NCBI RefSeq assembly: GCF_018390645.1 | Contig: NZ_JAHBGC010000009.1 | Coordinates: forward strand, 1-64,000 | Reading direction: 5' to 3' | Length of the DNA: 64,000 nt | Source of the DNA: Ancylobacter dichloromethanicus | GTDB lineage: Bacteria; Pseudomonadota; Alphaproteobacteria; Rhizobiales; Xanthobacteraceae | Shown: positions 33,644 to 44,309 of the stretch, one piece after another | Numbering within the stretch: position 1 is the stretch's first letter | Layout of the letters: each line of letters begins with the position of its first letter | Made by a program: the position numbers and the translations under genes | The notes under the pieces: model-generated | What the model saw: the letters and a program-made list of their open reading frames with translations, nothing else | Told to the model about the DNA's origin: nothing | Database searches by the model: none

Positions 33644-35541
33644 GGGAGGCCGGTCGGAGCGGGCGAGCCGCCGAAGATCAGGGCGCCGAGCTTGCCGCCA
33701 TAATAGGCGACACCCTCGCGGGTGAAGTGGGTATGGTCGAACTCCAGCGGCGTGCCGTCGATCATCATCGGGCAGTTCGCGTCCGGGCACATGGTGCCGA
33801 GGATCGACACGAACTCGACATCCGGATTGGCCGCGAAATGCTCGGCCATCAGGCGGTCCGAGCGTCGTATGTCGTCGCTCAGGTCGTCATCGGCGCGGGT
33901 GCTGGGGTTGCCGCGATACATGCGCTCGGCGAGAAGTTCCGGCGGCGGCCGCCTGTAGTAGGGCACCGGGCCCAGCAGCACCACGCGGATGCCGGCCGCA
34001 TGGAGCCGGGCGAAATCCGAATCCAGCTGTCGGAATTGCTCGGGTGAGAACAGCGCGTCGCCGCCGATGACGACGACGGTCGGCTTGTGTTCCAGCAGCC
34101 AGTCGAAGGCGAAGCGGTTCAGCGTGTCGCACATCGGCGAGACGCTGGTCTGCACCAGCGGCATGCAGGCGGCGCCGGTGATCTGGCCGACGGCATAGCC
34201 TTGCGTCCTGGCGATCGGCTCCAGCGCGCCGATGAACTGCGCCACGTGGCTGCTGCCCCACAGCACCAGGCTCGGATGGCTCTCCGGCAGGCATTCCGGC
34301 GTCGGCCGGGGCCTGGGTCGGCGGTTGTTGATGAAGCAGGTGCCGTCGCGCACCACGTCGCGGAAAGGATAGCGGGAGAAGGCGAGCACGCGCTGGATTT
34401 CCGGGTCGAGCCGCCCGGGAAAGCCGCGCGTGTCCGAGGCCAGCGTGCCGAAGGCGATCAGCAGCGCCCCGCCCGCGGCTGCGCCGCCATAGACCCGTCC
34501 GCGCGAGAACAGGTGGCGGTTCAGCCGCACCGGCTGCTCGACAAGGCGCCAGGACAGCCAGCCGAGCAGCGTGGACGCTGCGACGCCGCCGAGAAGGAAG
34601 GACGGCGCCGGCAGTTCCGGCAGCAGGAGGCGGGCGAACACCAGTATCGGCCAGTGCACCAGGTAGAGCGAATAGGAAATGGCGCCGAAGAACACCAGCG
34701 GCCGCAGGCCGAGCAGGCGCGCCGGCAGGCTGTCCGTCCGCTCGCCGCCCCAGATCGCCAGCGCCGTGCCCAGGCACGGCACCAGCGCCAGCATGCCGGG
34801 GAAAGGCGCATGCGCGGTGATCGCCAGCATGCCGGCGAGGATGAGCGCGAAGCCCGCCGCCACCGCGACCCCGCCCGCCCTGCGGCCCTGCGGAAACCAC
34901 AGGCCGGGCAGGGCGAGCGCGGCGCCGATCAGCAGCTCGAAGGCGCGGAACGGCAGCAGGTAGAAGGCCGCCGCCGGGTTCAGCGGGCGGATCATCTCGC
35001 AGGCGGCGAGCGAGGCCACCAGCAGGCCGAGCACCACCTGCCCGCGCGCCTTCGGGAAGAAGCGCGCGCACAGCAGGATCAGCGCCGGGAACAGGAAATA
35101 GAACTGCTCCTCGACCCCGAGCGACCAGTAGTGCAGCAGCGGCGTCTCCTCGGCGGCGGGGCCGAAATAGTCGGTGCGCAGGTAGGAATAGACATTGCCG
35201 AACGCCAGCACCGCCCAGATCAGCGAGCGGCCATAGGTCATCAGCTGGTTGGGAAAGAAGATCAGGAAGGCGCAGACGCTGGTCAGCGCCGTGACCACGA
35301 AGAAGGCCGGCGCGATGCGCCGCATGCGCCGCTCATAGAAGCCGAGAATCGAGAAATTGCCGGCGTCGAGGTCGGCATAGATCGACTTGGCGATCAGGAA
35401 GCCGGAAATGACGAAGAACACGTCGACGCCGATGAAGCCGCCCGGCAGCCAGTCGGCGCCGAAATGGAACAGCACGACGCCGAGCACGGCGATCGCCCGC
35501 AATCCGTCGATATGGGCGCGATAGCGCAGGGGATGATGCAC
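33640..35541 (-). CDS. OafA-type acyltransferase with C-terminal SGNH domain (2)
   Basis: 633 residues, same architecture as its downstream paralogue: RYRAHIDGLRAIAVLGVVLF at the N-terminus, LLHYWSLGVEEQFYFLFPAL at about 135-154, then an SGNH domain with LWGSSHVAQF and FDHTHFT. It lacks the 60-residue polar N-terminal extension of the partner. Likely acylates a cell-surface glycan, perhaps at a different position or sugar. Confidence 0.9.
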   Translation of the reverse strand: MHHPLRYRAHIDGLRAIAVLGVVLFHFGADWLPGGFIGVDVFFVISGFLIAKSIYADLDAGNFSILGFYERRMRRIAPAFFVVTALTSVCAFLIFFPNQLMTYGRSLIWAVLAFGNVYSYLRTDYFGPAAEETPLLHYWSLGVEEQFYFLFPALILLCARFFPKARGQVVLGLLVASLAACEMIRPLNPAAAFYLLPFRAFELLIGAALALPGLWFPQGRRAGGVAVAAGFALILAGMLAITAHAPFPGMLALVPCLGTALAIWGGERTDSLPARLLGLRPLVFFGAISYSLYLVHWPILVFARLLLPELPAPSFLLGGVAASTLLGWLSWRLVEQPVRLNRHLFSRGRVYGGAAAGGALLIAFGTLASDTRGFPGRLDPEIQRVLAFSRYPFRDVVRDGTCFINNRRPRPRPTPECLPESHPSLVLWGSSHVAQFIGALEPIARTQGYAVGQITGAACMPLVQTSVSPMCDTLNRFAFDWLLEHKPTVVVIGGDALFSPEQFRQLDSDFARLHAAGIRVVLLGPVPYYRRPPPELLAERMYRGNPSTRADDDLSDDIRRSDRLMAEHFAANPDVEFVSILGTMCPDANCPMMIDGTPLEFDHTHFTREGVAYYGGKLGALIFGGSPAPTGLP

Positions 35542-35610
35542 GGCGCGCAGGCTCTTTCAGGTGAAGGACGGGGCGGCGAGGGCGCCCGGCAGGGAGGAAA
35601 GGCGCGGGGC

Positions 35611-36342
35611 TCAGAACAGGCTGCCCTGACGCGGCGTTGTAGCCGATTGCGGCGCCTCGCGCAGGGGGGAGGGCAGCGGGGCGGAAGCCGGGTCCTCCTT
35701 CGCCGCGCCGCGCGCGACGATGACGAGGCTCTCGTCCGGCAGCGGGCGCTGCAACGCCCGCGCCTCGCTCCACGGCGCGCGCAGCCACATCTCGCGTTCC
35801 TCGGCGGTGGTGAGAATCACCGGCATCGCCTTGGGGTGGACCGGTTCCACCACGCCGTTGGGGGCGCAGGTGAGGAAGCCGAAAAGCTCGTGCTGGCCCT
35901 CCACCGGCGCCGCCTTCGTCCCGCGCGTGCCGGTCCAGCGCGTCCACAGCCCGGCGAAGAAGCCGAGTGGGCGTTCCGCGCCGAGCGCGAACCACACCAC
36001 GTCCTTGCGGCCGGTCGCCGGGTTCGGCGCGGGCGCGTATTCGGAGAAGCTGGTGAACGGCACCAGGCAGCGATGCGCCGGCCCGCTCCACGCCGTCCAG
36101 TGCGGCGAAGCGAGGTTGCGGATATTGGTCACCGGCGGCCCGCCGATCCGCGGCGGCGAGGGCATACCCCAGCGCGCCAGCGCCAGTTCGCGCCCGCCCT
36201 CGGCATCCGTGCGCACGATGGGGGCGGGGAAATCGGGGAAGATGCCGGCCTGCGGCGGCAGGTTGCCGGCGAGGTTGTTCAGCGCGCCGACGAGATCGGC
36301 GATCGCCCGCAGATTGGAATTATGGCTGTAGAGATTGCACAT
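35611..36342 (-). CDS. SRAP-domain protein (YedK/HMCES family)
   Basis: 243 residues. The initiator Met is followed directly by the catalytic cysteine (MCNLYS), which crosslinks to abasic sites in single-stranded DNA and shields them. [12 protein letters not shown] (glutamate) and [13 protein letters not shown] (histidine) complete the active site. ATG 36342 is required because the mature protein must begin at Cys2; the longer frame upstream runs through the tRNA and is not real. Confidence 0.93.
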   Translation of the reverse strand: MCNLYSHNSNLRAIADLVGALNNLAGNLPPQAGIFPDFPAPIVRTDAEGGRELALARWGMPSPPRIGGPPVTNIRNLASPHWTAWSGPAHRCLVPFTSFSEYAPAPNPATGRKDVVWFALGAERPLGFFAGLWTRWTGTRGTKAAPVEGQHELFGFLTCAPNGVVEPVHPKAMPVILTTAEEREMWLRAPWSEARALQRPLPDESLVIVARGAAKEDPASAPLPSPLREAPQSATTPRQGSLF

Positions 36343-36402
36343 GCGGCGCCCCGTCGGCGCATCGGCCGCGACGGTTGTCCTCTGCGGACAGGGAAGCGAC
36401 GA

Positions 36403-36477
36403 TGGTGGGCGATGCAGGGATTGAACCTGCGACCCCTCCCGTGTGAAGGGAGTGCTCTCCCGCTGAGCTAATCGCCC
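36403..36477 (-). tRNA. tRNA-Val(CAC)
   Basis: The minus strand folds as a cloverleaf: acceptor GGGCGAT/ATCGCCC, D-arm GCTCAGCGGGAGAGC, anticodon stem CTCCC/GGGAG with loop TTCACAC (anticodon CAC), T-loop TTCAATC, and an encoded CCA end. 75 nt including CCA. Confidence 0.96.
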
Positions 36478-36566
36478 GTCGGCCCCGGCGGGTTTCCCCG
36501 AGGGCCAGCGCCATCGCGGCGGGATGTAGTGTGTCCACGGCCCGGGTGTCAAGCGGGCTCGCGCCG

Positions 36567-37253
36567 TCACCCACGGGAGAGAAGATGCTCCACCGTGTCC
36601 ACCAGCCGGTCGAAATGGTCGATGAAGGCGTCGCCGCCCAGTTCCTCGGCGGGAATCTCGGTATAGCCGAACGGCACCACGATCGAGGGCACGCGGGCGT
36701 TCTTGGCGGTCAGCACGTCGGTCATGCTGTCGCCCACCATGATGGCGCGGCCGGGCAGGCCGCCGGCCCGCTCGATGGTGCCGAGGAGGTGCCCGGCATC
36801 CGGCTTGTGGACCGCGAAGGTATCCGCGCCGGCGATCACGGCGAAGCGGTCGGAAAGTTCCAGCCGGTCCAGCAGCCGCCGCGAGAGGTATTCCAGCTTG
36901 TTGGTGCAGACCGCCAGCACATGGCCGCGGGCCGACAGCTCGTCGAGCGCCGCGAGGAGGCCGGGGAAGGGGCGGGAGGAATCGGCGATATGGGCGGCGT
37001 AGTGTTCGAGGAACCGCTCATAGAGCTTGTCGAATTCCGGCGGCGCGACGGCGATGCCGGCGGCGGTGAGGCCGCGATTGACCAGCGCCCTGGCGCCGGC
37101 GCCGATCATCTTGCGGGTCTCTTCGCGGGGCAGGCGGGCGGCGCCGACCTCGTCGAGCACGGTGTCGAGCGTGTCGAGAAGGTCGGGGGCGGTGTCGACC
37201 AGCGTGCCGTCGAGGTCGAACGCGATCACGGCGGGAGGCGGGGAGGCTGTCAT
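36567..37253 (-). CDS. gph: Phosphoglycolate phosphatase (HAD family)
   Basis: 228 residues. [20 protein letters not shown] at the N-terminus (HAD motif I), CTNK (motif II), HKPD (motif III lysine) and VGDSMTD (motif IV) with an alpha-helical cap between give the Gph subgroup. It removes 2-phosphoglycolate formed by DNA repair or RuBisCO oxygenation; specificity is inferred from family. ATG 37253. Confidence 0.9.
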   Translation of the reverse strand: MTASPPPAVIAFDLDGTLVDTAPDLLDTLDTVLDEVGAARLPREETRKMIGAGARALVNRGLTAAGIAVAPPEFDKLYERFLEHYAAHIADSSRPFPGLLAALDELSARGHVLAVCTNKLEYLSRRLLDRLELSDRFAVIAGADTFAVHKPDAGHLLGTIERAGGLPGRAIMVGDSMTDVLTAKNARVPSIVVPFGYTEIPAEELGGDAFIDHFDRLVDTVEHLLSRG

Positions 37254-37439
37254 GACAATTTCCGTGGATGGTGACGGGAAACGGCGCCCGCCCGCCGCCG
37301 CGAGACGGGCTTGCAGGTTAGGCCTACAATCCTGCCGCTTTTGCTGTCCAGCGTGCCGCGTCCATCGGGCGCACGCTGGCGAGATGAATCGGGCGGCGAC
37401 GCGATGGTAACCAAGGCCGCAAGTTGAGGTGTTCCGGGA

Positions 37440-38015
37440 ATGAAAGTGATGATGCAGGGCTGGCTGGCGACGGCGGCGGGCGCCGCCTTGATGCTGGGCG
37501 TGCTGGCGGGCGTGCCGGCACGGGCACAGGAAAATCCCCAGGCGCCGGAAGCGCAGACCCCGAACGCACAGGAGCAGACGCCGACGGGCGACACGGGGCA
37601 GGACGAGACGACACAGGACGACACGAAGCCGGGCGAGGCGAAGCCGTCTGAAACCGGCGCCGATGTCGCCGCGGCCGGGCCCACCGGACCCTATGTGTTC
37701 GCCTCGCCGCCCTCCGCGCAGGCCAACCGCCTTTATTCGGTCAATGTGCGCAATGGCGAGGTCAATGCCTGCCAGTTCGAGCGCCCGGAGGGCAGCCTGG
37801 TCGGCGTCACCCGCTGCTTCCGCCGCGACGCCAGCGCCCAGGCCGGCCCGCCGGCCAGCTACGACATCCTGTCGACCCGCTATTCCGGCGAGACCGGTGT
37901 GTTCCGTGTCAACGCGCTGACCGGCCAGATGAGCGTGTGCTATGTGCGCGACATGCCCAAGGAGGGCGGCGGCGTCGAGCCGGCAGTCGTCTGCACGGCG
38001 CCTTCCAGCCAATGA
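37440..38015 (+). CDS. Secreted protein of unknown function
   Basis: 191 residues. A signal peptide (about 1-30, ending ARAQ) is followed by a low-complexity linker rich in Gln, Thr, Asp and Glu (about 31-80) and a compact C-terminal domain with three cysteines (VNACQFERPEG, VTRCFRRD, MSVCYVRD) and strand-like repeats. I do not recognise the family. It lies upstream of rpiA by about 110 bp; codon use is like its neighbours. Confidence 0.75.
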   Translation: MKVMMQGWLATAAGAALMLGVLAGVPARAQENPQAPEAQTPNAQEQTPTGDTGQDETTQDDTKPGEAKPSETGADVAAAGPTGPYVFASPPSAQANRLYSVNVRNGEVNACQFERPEGSLVGVTRCFRRDASAQAGPPASYDILSTRYSGETGVFRVNALTGQMSVCYVRDMPKEGGGVEPAVVCTAPSSQ

Positions 38016-38126
38016 TCGCCGGGGCGGCGCAGGGGGCGGCGGGGGTTGGCGGGGTTGTCCGCGCGGCCCAACGGCGCTACGCACGACGACACGCTGGAAG
38101 TGTTTGAAAGCCGGGGCCACGCGATC

Positions 38127-38828
38127 ATGTCCGACGCAGACAACCTCAAGAGACAGGCCGCCGCGCAGGCGTTGGAATATGTGCGCTCGGGCATGAAGCT
38201 CGGCCTCGGCACCGGTTCGACCGCGAAGCATCTGGTCGATCTGCTCGCCGCGCGGGTGAATGAAGGCCTGGAGGTGGTCGGCGTGCCGACCTCCGAGGCC
38301 ACCCGCGCCCAGGCGGAGAGCCTCGGCATTCCGCTCGGCACGCTCGACGAGCATCCGGTGCTCGACCTGTGCATCGACGGCGCCGATGAGGTCGGGCCGG
38401 ACCTTACCCTGATCAAGGGCGGCGGCGGCGCGCTGCTGCGCGAGAAGATCGTCGCCTCGGCGGCCAGGCAGATGTTCGTCATCGCCGATGCCTCGAAGAA
38501 GGTGGGGGTGCTCGGCACCTTCCCGCTGCCCATCGAGGTGGTCGATTTCGGCGTCGCCGCCATCCGCCGCGGCATCGACCGCGCCGCCCGCGCCGCCGGC
38601 TGCCAGGGCCTGCTGACGCTGCGCCGCCGGCCCGACGGTCATGTTTTCGTCACGGATCAGGGACACCTGATCCTCGATGCGGCCTATCACAGCATCACCA
38701 ACCCGGCCGCACTGGCCGCCGAACTCTCCAACGTGCCGGGCGTTGTCGAGCACGGCCTCTTCATCAATCTGGCAAGCCGCGTCATTCTCGCGGGCGCCGG
38801 CGGCGTGACGGTCATTGATCGCGCGTGA
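38127..38828 (+). CDS. rpiA: Ribose-5-phosphate isomerase A
   Basis: 233 residues. It interconverts ribose 5-phosphate and ribulose 5-phosphate in the pentose phosphate and Calvin cycles. [24 protein letters not shown] and [15 protein letters not shown] are the conserved active-site blocks. The ATG at 38127 gives the usual length; a frame from 38046 adds 27 unrelated residues. Together with gph it is typical of genomes able to use the Calvin cycle, but no other cbb genes are in the window. Confidence 0.96.
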   Translation: MSDADNLKRQAAAQALEYVRSGMKLGLGTGSTAKHLVDLLAARVNEGLEVVGVPTSEATRAQAESLGIPLGTLDEHPVLDLCIDGADEVGPDLTLIKGGGGALLREKIVASAARQMFVIADASKKVGVLGTFPLPIEVVDFGVAAIRRGIDRAARAAGCQGLLTLRRRPDGHVFVTDQGHLILDAAYHSITNPAALAAELSNVPGVVEHGLFINLASRVILAGAGGVTVIDRA

Positions 38829-38851
38829 GCACAGTTCGCAGGGAGACTTTC

Positions 38852-39415
38852 ATGCAGCTTGATATTGCAGCAGCGCTTGCAGCCCGGTTTGCAGGCGTGG
38901 CGCTGGCGGCGGGCGTGCTCGCCGCGGTCCCGGCGCGGGCGCAGGAGCCGCCGCCGTTCCAGGTCGCGCAGGCCGCCACCGCCACGGCGCCGGAGCCGAG
39001 CGCCGAGCAGATGAAGCTCGCCAATGATCTGCTGGTCGCCAATGGCGAGGCCAGCAGCTTCGACGCGGTGATTCCCAATGTGGTGGAACAGACGGCGGCC
39101 AGCTTCGTGCAGGCCAATCCGGACCTCATTCGCGATCTGCGCGAGGTGGCCAAGCAGCTTTCCACCGAGTATGAAAGCCGCCGCAGCGAGATCGTGGAGA
39201 TCCTCGCCAAGATCTACGCCACCGAGTTCACCACCCAGGAACTCAAGGATCTGCTGGCGTTCTATCGCTCGGAAGCGGGCAAGAAGCTGGTGGCCAAACG
39301 CGAGGATCTGCTCAAGGCCGGCTTCAGCAGCATCCAGGCCTGGAGCGCTCTGTTCGCGCGCGAAATGGAAGGTCGGGTGCGCGAGGAGATGAAGAAGCGG
39401 GGCTTCACCATCTGA
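38852..39415 (+). CDS. DUF2059 secreted protein
   Basis: 187 residues. A signal peptide ends near residue 31 (PARAQ). The C-terminal half carries the DUF2059 signature: TEFTTQELKDLLAFYRSEAG, then GKKLVAKREDLL. Function unknown. ATG 38852 has GGGAG eight bases upstream; a GTG at 38825 overlapping the rpiA stop is an alternative. A terminator follows at 39443. Confidence 0.88.
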   Translation: MQLDIAAALAARFAGVALAAGVLAAVPARAQEPPPFQVAQAATATAPEPSAEQMKLANDLLVANGEASSFDAVIPNVVEQTAASFVQANPDLIRDLREVAKQLSTEYESRRSEIVEILAKIYATEFTTQELKDLLAFYRSEAGKKLVAKREDLLKAGFSSIQAWSALFAREMEGRVREEMKKRGFTI

Positions 39416-39442
39416 GCCTTTCCGCCCCGGCACTGAAATGAG

Positions 39443-39468
39443 AAATGCCCGGCTCGCGCCGGGCATTT
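39443..39468. terminator. Rho-independent terminator, probably bidirectional
   Basis: AAATGCCCGGC and GCCGGGCATTT form an 11-bp perfect stem with a four-base loop, A-rich on one side and T-rich on the other. It lies between the convergent DUF2059 and tctA genes and can end both. Confidence 0.9.
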
Positions 39469-39500
39469 TCGTTCAAGCGCCTGAGCCGGCGAGGTGTTCC

Positions 39501-41012
39501 CTAGTCCTCGTCGGCACCGACCGGCGCCTTGCGACCGGTGATGACGTAGAACAGCAGCGGCCCGAACAGCGCCAGCGCGGAGAGCACGTAGAGCGTCAGC
39601 GCCACCGGGCTCTGGAACAGCACCAGCGGATCGCCGACGCTGATGGCGAGCGCGCGGCGCAACTGCTGCTCGGCCAGCGGGCCGAGGATGAGGCCGACCA
39701 CCACGGGCGCGATCGGGTAGTCGTAGCGGCGCAGCACATAGCCGAGCAGGCCGAAGACCAGAAGCATGCCGAGTTCGACCAGCGACGGGTTGGCCCCCAG
39801 CGTGCCGAGCGTGGCGAAGACCAGGATGCCGCCATAGAGCCAGGGGCGCGGGATGGCCAGCAGCCGCACCCACAGCCCGACGAGGGGCAGGTTCAGCACC
39901 AGCAGCATGCCGTTGGCGATGAACAGGCTGGCGATCAGACCCCAGACGAGGTCCGGATTGGTGGCGAACAGCAGCGGGCCGGGATTCATGCCGTATTGCT
40001 GGAAGCCGGCGAGCATGATGGCGGCGGTCGCCGAGGTCGGCAGCCCCAGGGTGAGCAGCGGCACCAGCACGCCGGCGGCCGCCGCGTTGTTCGCCGCCTC
40101 CGGCCCGGCAACGCCCTCGATGGCGCCATTGCCGAACTCGCCCGGCTTCCGGCACAGCCGCTTTTCCAGCGCATAGGACAGGAAGGTGGGGATTTCCGCC
40201 CCGCCGGCCGGCATGGCGCCGATGGGGAAACCGAGGAAGGTGCCGCGCAGCCACGGCTTCCAGGAGCGTTTCCAGTCCTCCCGGTTCATGAACACCGAGC
40301 CCTTCACCGGCTCGATGATCTCGTCGGCGCGCGCGCCCGCCGCCACGACGGAGAGCGTTTCGCCGATGGCGAACAGCGCGACCGCGAGCGTGGTTACTTC
40401 CACGCCGTCGAGCAGGTCCGGCACGCCGAAGGACAGGCGGGCCTGCCCGCTCTGCAGGTCGATGCCGATCAGGCCGAGCGACAGGCCGATGAACAGGCTG
40501 GTGAGGCCGCGCGTCACCGAGGAGCCGAAAGCGGCCGACACCGTGGTGAAGGCCAGCACCATCAGCGCGAAATAATCCTCCGGGCCGAAGGAGATGGCGA
40601 GGTCGACGATGGTCGGGGCGATAAGCGCGAGGCCGATGGTGGCGATGGTGCCGGCGACGAAGGAGCCGATGGCGGCGGTGGCGAGCGCCGGCCCGCCGCG
40701 CCCGGCGCGGGCCATCTTGTTGCCTTCCAGCGCCGTGACGATGGAGGCGCTTTCCCCCGGCGTGTTGAGCAGGATCGAGGCGGTGGAGCCGCCATACATG
40801 CCGCCATAATAGATGCCGGCGAACATGATCAGCGAGCCGGCCGGGTCGAGCTTGAAGGTGATCGGCAGCAGCAGCGCGACGGTCAGCGCCGGACCGATGC
40901 CGGGCAGCACGCCCACCGCGGTGCCGAGCATGACGCCGACAAAGGCGAAGAGCAGGTTCATCGGCTGCAGGGCGACCATCACGCCCTGGCTGAGGGCGGC
41001 AAACGTGTCCAT
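39501..41012 (-). CDS. tctA: Tripartite tricarboxylate transporter large permease TctA
   Basis: 503 residues with about 12 membrane helices. [20 protein letters not shown] (about 38-57), [20 protein letters not shown] (about 67-86) and the later repeat [20 protein letters not shown] are TctA signatures. It imports tricarboxylates or other carboxylates with the TctC binding protein, using an ion gradient. It follows tctB by about 10 bp. Confidence 0.94.
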   Translation of the reverse strand: MDTFAALSQGVMVALQPMNLLFAFVGVMLGTAVGVLPGIGPALTVALLLPITFKLDPAGSLIMFAGIYYGGMYGGSTASILLNTPGESASIVTALEGNKMARAGRGGPALATAAIGSFVAGTIATIGLALIAPTIVDLAISFGPEDYFALMVLAFTTVSAAFGSSVTRGLTSLFIGLSLGLIGIDLQSGQARLSFGVPDLLDGVEVTTLAVALFAIGETLSVVAAGARADEIIEPVKGSVFMNREDWKRSWKPWLRGTFLGFPIGAMPAGGAEIPTFLSYALEKRLCRKPGEFGNGAIEGVAGPEAANNAAAAGVLVPLLTLGLPTSATAAIMLAGFQQYGMNPGPLLFATNPDLVWGLIASLFIANGMLLVLNLPLVGLWVRLLAIPRPWLYGGILVFATLGTLGANPSLVELGMLLVFGLLGYVLRRYDYPIAPVVVGLILGPLAEQQLRRALAISVGDPLVLFQSPVALTLYVLSALALFGPLLFYVITGRKAPVGADED

Positions 41013-41022
41013 CGGGGGCTCC

Positions 41023-41508
41023 TCAGATCAGCCGTTCGAGCGGGCCGGCCGGCAGCGCGAGCTGCAGCCCCTTGGCGAAGACGACGTAGATGACGAAGCA
41101 CATCGCCGCGCCGGCGAGGAAATGCCCCCACAGCGGCCCGCGCCCGAAGCCCTTGGCGGTGGCGGCGAACAGCCAGCCGGTGGCGATGGCGAAGCCGGCG
41201 CCGAAGGCCAGCAGCACGATCTGGCCGATCAGCCCCGCCAGCACCCAGGCCATCGGCCCCGCTTCGTCGCGCGGGCGGTCCTGCGCGCCCTCGCGCACCG
41301 CCTCGACGGCATTGGCCAGCGCCAGAAGCGCGAGCCCGGCGGCGATGATGGCGGGAAACGCTTCCGGTCCAACGGCCGAATAGGTGTTGATTCCAGACAG
41401 CCGCCACGCATCCCAGCCAACCACGAGGGCCAGCACGGCGAGGGCGAAGGCAATGACGAAGCGGGCCTTGTCGGGCCCGGCGGTGGAAGTGGGGCGGGAA
41501 TCGCTCAT
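41023..41508 (-). CDS. tctB: Tripartite tricarboxylate transporter small subunit TctB
   Basis: 161 residues with four membrane helices (about 15-33, 48-67, 84-118, 125-147), the TctB pattern. [20 protein letters not shown] is typical of the family. ATG 41508 is preferred to 41553 because it places helix 1 at the expected distance. It lies between tctC and tctA. Confidence 0.88.
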   Translation of the reverse strand: MSDSRPTSTAGPDKARFVIAFALAVLALVVGWDAWRLSGINTYSAVGPEAFPAIIAAGLALLALANAVEAVREGAQDRPRDEAGPMAWVLAGLIGQIVLLAFGAGFAIATGWLFAATAKGFGRGPLWGHFLAGAAMCFVIYVVFAKGLQLALPAGPLERLI

Positions 41509-41590
41509 CGGTGGGCTCCGGGGCGGTCGGAACGAAAGACTCCCCCGCGGCATGCCGCGAGGGAGCGTTGGAGAGATCCGGGATGCGCCC

Positions 41591-42556
41591 TTACTGGGCG
41601 AGGCCGATGTCCTTCAGGATGGTCTGTGTGGCGGCGATGTCCTTGGCGAGTTGGGCATCGAACGCCGCGCCCGACAGATAGGTGTTGGCCCAGCCCTTCT
41701 GCGCCAGCATCTCGGTCCACGCCTTCGACTTCACCATCTTCTCGATGGTCTGCGAAAGTTCCTGCTTCTGCTCCGCCGTGATGCCCGGCGCGGCAGCGAT
41801 CATGCGCCAGTTCTGGATCTCGACATCGATGCCGGCCTCCTTGAAGGTCGGCACGTCGGGCGCTTCCGGCAGGCGCTCGGCGCTGGACACGCCGAGGATG
41901 CGCAGCTTGCCGGCCTTCGCCTGCGCGTCATATTCCGACAGGCTGGAAATGCCGACCGTCACCTTGCCGCCGAGAATCGAGGCCAGCGATTCGCCGCCGC
42001 CGGAGAAGGCGATGTAGTTCACCTTGCGCGGATCGATGCCGATGGCCTTGGTGAACAGGCCGGCGGTGATGTGGTCGGTGCCGCCGGCCGAACCGCCGGC
42101 CCAGGACACCTTCTGCGGGTCGGCCTTCAGCGCCGCGACCAGATCGGCCAGCGACTTCAGCGGCGAATTCGCCGGCACCGCGATGGCCTCGTACTCGCCG
42201 GTGAGGCGGGCGATCGGGGTCACCTCGGCAAGGGTCACCGGCGACCTGTTGGTAATGATGGCGCCGACCATGACATAGCCGCCGACGATCATCACATTCG
42301 GGTCGCCCTTGCTGGAATTCACGAACTGGGCGAGGCCGATGGTGCCGCCGGCGCCGGGCACGTTCAGCACCTGGACGTTCTCGACCAGCTTGTCGGACTG
42401 CAGCACGTGCTGGATCGAGCGGGCGGTCTGGTCCCAGCCGCCGCCGGGCGCGGCCGGGGCGATGATCTTCAGTTCGTTGATTTCGGCAAACGCCGCGCCG
42501 AACGGGGCGACGGCGACGGCGGTGGCGAGCAGCGCCCCGCTGAACAGATGCTTCAT
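41591..42556 (-). CDS. tctC: Tripartite tricarboxylate transporter binding protein (TctC/Bug family)
   Basis: 321 residues with a signal peptide (about 1-24, GAAFA). The Bug fold is seen in [20 protein letters not shown] (ligand loop one), [15 protein letters not shown] and [13 protein letters not shown]. Family members bind citrate, other carboxylates or aromatics. First gene of the tctCBA operon; ligand unknown. Confidence 0.93.
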   Translation of the reverse strand: MKHLFSGALLATAVAVAPFGAAFAEINELKIIAPAAPGGGWDQTARSIQHVLQSDKLVENVQVLNVPGAGGTIGLAQFVNSSKGDPNVMIVGGYVMVGAIITNRSPVTLAEVTPIARLTGEYEAIAVPANSPLKSLADLVAALKADPQKVSWAGGSAGGTDHITAGLFTKAIGIDPRKVNYIAFSGGGESLASILGGKVTVGISSLSEYDAQAKAGKLRILGVSSAERLPEAPDVPTFKEAGIDVEIQNWRMIAAAPGITAEQKQELSQTIEKMVKSKAWTEMLAQKGWANTYLSGAAFDAQLAKDIAATQTILKDIGLAQ

Positions 42557-42764
42557 GGTTTCCTCCCAGGAACAGGGCGGCGGCACGTTCGACGCTGGCC
42601 GCCGCTTGCAACGCGGAGTGCGAAGCTAAAGCGGGGGCACCCCTCGTGTCGAGTTCGCCGGAAGGATGAGAGTTTGCGCACCCCAGCCATGCACCGTCTT
42701 GACGCGCGCGGCTGGCGGGGCGACATGCCTGAGGCAATCGGCAACGCAGCGGGGGAAGCCTCTC

Positions 42765-44171
42765 ATGGACCAGTTCGACGTCGACCTGTTCGTCATCGGC
42801 GGCGGCTCGGGCGGGGTGCGCGCCGCGCGCATCGCGGCGGGCCATGGGGCGAAGGTGCGGATCGCCGAGGAATACCGCATGGGCGGCACCTGCGTCATTC
42901 GCGGCTGCGTGCCCAAGAAGCTGTTCGTCTATGCCGCCCGCTTCGCCCATGAGTTCGAGGACGCCGCCGGCTTCGGCTGGAGCGTGGAGGGCGCGCGCTT
43001 CGACTGGGCAACGCTGGTGGCCAACAAGGACAAGGAGATCACCCGGCTGGAAGGCGCCTACAGCGCCAATCTCGACCGCTCCGGCGTCGAGATCGTGCGC
43101 CAGCGGGCCACCGTGGAAGGACCGCACGCGGTGCGCCTTGCCGACGGGACTGAGGTCACGGCGCGTTTCATCCTCATCGCCACCGGCGGGCGGCCCAATC
43201 GCGGGCTCGACTTCCCCGGCTGCGAATTGGGTATCACCTCGAACGAGATCTTCCATCTCGAACGCTTCCCGGAACGCATCGTCATCCAGGGGGCGGGCTA
43301 TATCGCGCTGGAGTTCGCCAGCCTGCTGGCCGGTCTCGGCGCGAAGGTCACGGTGGTTCACCGCGGCGACAAGCTGCTGCGCGGCTTCGACGAGGACATC
43401 CGCGACCGCATCGTCGACGAGATGGCGCAGAACGGGGTGGAGTTCGAATTCGGCGTCACCATCGAGAGCATCCACGCGGAAGCCTCGGAGAAGCGCGTGC
43501 GCCTGAATGACGGGCGCGACCTGTTCGCCGACGAGGTGATGCTGGCCATCGGCCGGGTGCCGAACACGATCGGCCTCGGCCTCGATACGGTGGGCGTGCA
43601 TCTCGACGAGGCCGGCGCCATCGCCGTCGACGGCCTCTCGCGCACCAACATTCCCTCGATCTACGCGGTCGGCGACGTGACCAACCGGGCGAACCTGACC
43701 CCCGTCGCCATCCGCGAGGGCCATGCCTTCGCCGACACCGTGTTCGGCAAGCACCCCTGGCATGTCACCTATGACAACATTCCCACCGCCGTGTTCGCCG
43801 AGCCGGAGATCGGCACGGTCGGGCTGAGCGAGCAGGAAGCACGGGCACAGGGCCGGCGGCTCGACATCTACCAGACCGATTTCCGCCCGCTGAAGGCGAC
43901 GCTTTCGGGCCGCACCTCGCGCGTCTTCATGAAGATCGTGGTCGACCAGGCCGACGACCGGGTGCTCGGCGTGCACCTCATTGGCGAGGGCTCGGGCGAG
44001 ATGGTGCAGATGGCGGCGATCGCGATGAATGTCGGCGCCACCAAGACCGATTTCGACCGCACCATGGCGCTGCACCCCTCCAGCGCCGAGGAACTGGTGA
44101 CGCTGCGGGCCAAGCACGCCACCAGCGACCCGCTGCCCGAAGCCTCCGCCGAGGCGACACCGGCGCTGTAG
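42765..44171 (+). CDS. gor: Glutathione-disulfide reductase
   Basis: 468 residues. FAD motif LFVIGGGSGGVRAARIAAGH, the redox-active pair in GGTCVIRGCVPKK, the NADPH-binding QGAGYIALEFASLLAG and the C-terminal ALHPSSAEELVTLR (His-Glu of the partner subunit) are complete. It regenerates glutathione in the cytosol. ATG 42765; the frame extends further upstream without resemblance. Confidence 0.94.
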   Translation: MDQFDVDLFVIGGGSGGVRAARIAAGHGAKVRIAEEYRMGGTCVIRGCVPKKLFVYAARFAHEFEDAAGFGWSVEGARFDWATLVANKDKEITRLEGAYSANLDRSGVEIVRQRATVEGPHAVRLADGTEVTARFILIATGGRPNRGLDFPGCELGITSNEIFHLERFPERIVIQGAGYIALEFASLLAGLGAKVTVVHRGDKLLRGFDEDIRDRIVDEMAQNGVEFEFGVTIESIHAEASEKRVRLNDGRDLFADEVMLAIGRVPNTIGLGLDTVGVHLDEAGAIAVDGLSRTNIPSIYAVGDVTNRANLTPVAIREGHAFADTVFGKHPWHVTYDNIPTAVFAEPEIGTVGLSEQEARAQGRRLDIYQTDFRPLKATLSGRTSRVFMKIVVDQADDRVLGVHLIGEGSGEMVQMAAIAMNVGATKTDFDRTMALHPSSAEELVTLRAKHATSDPLPEASAEATPAL

Positions 44172-44309
44172 GCCGCAAAGGGGGGAGGGCGCGGCTGCAA
44201 TGACGCACCGCTCGCCGCCTCTGGTCTTGCCGGGATGCTTGGGTGTATAAGGCCCGCCTTTCCGCCGGGGACGAGCCCCGGCGACGTGTTGAGCTCGTTG
44301 GAGGCCGTC

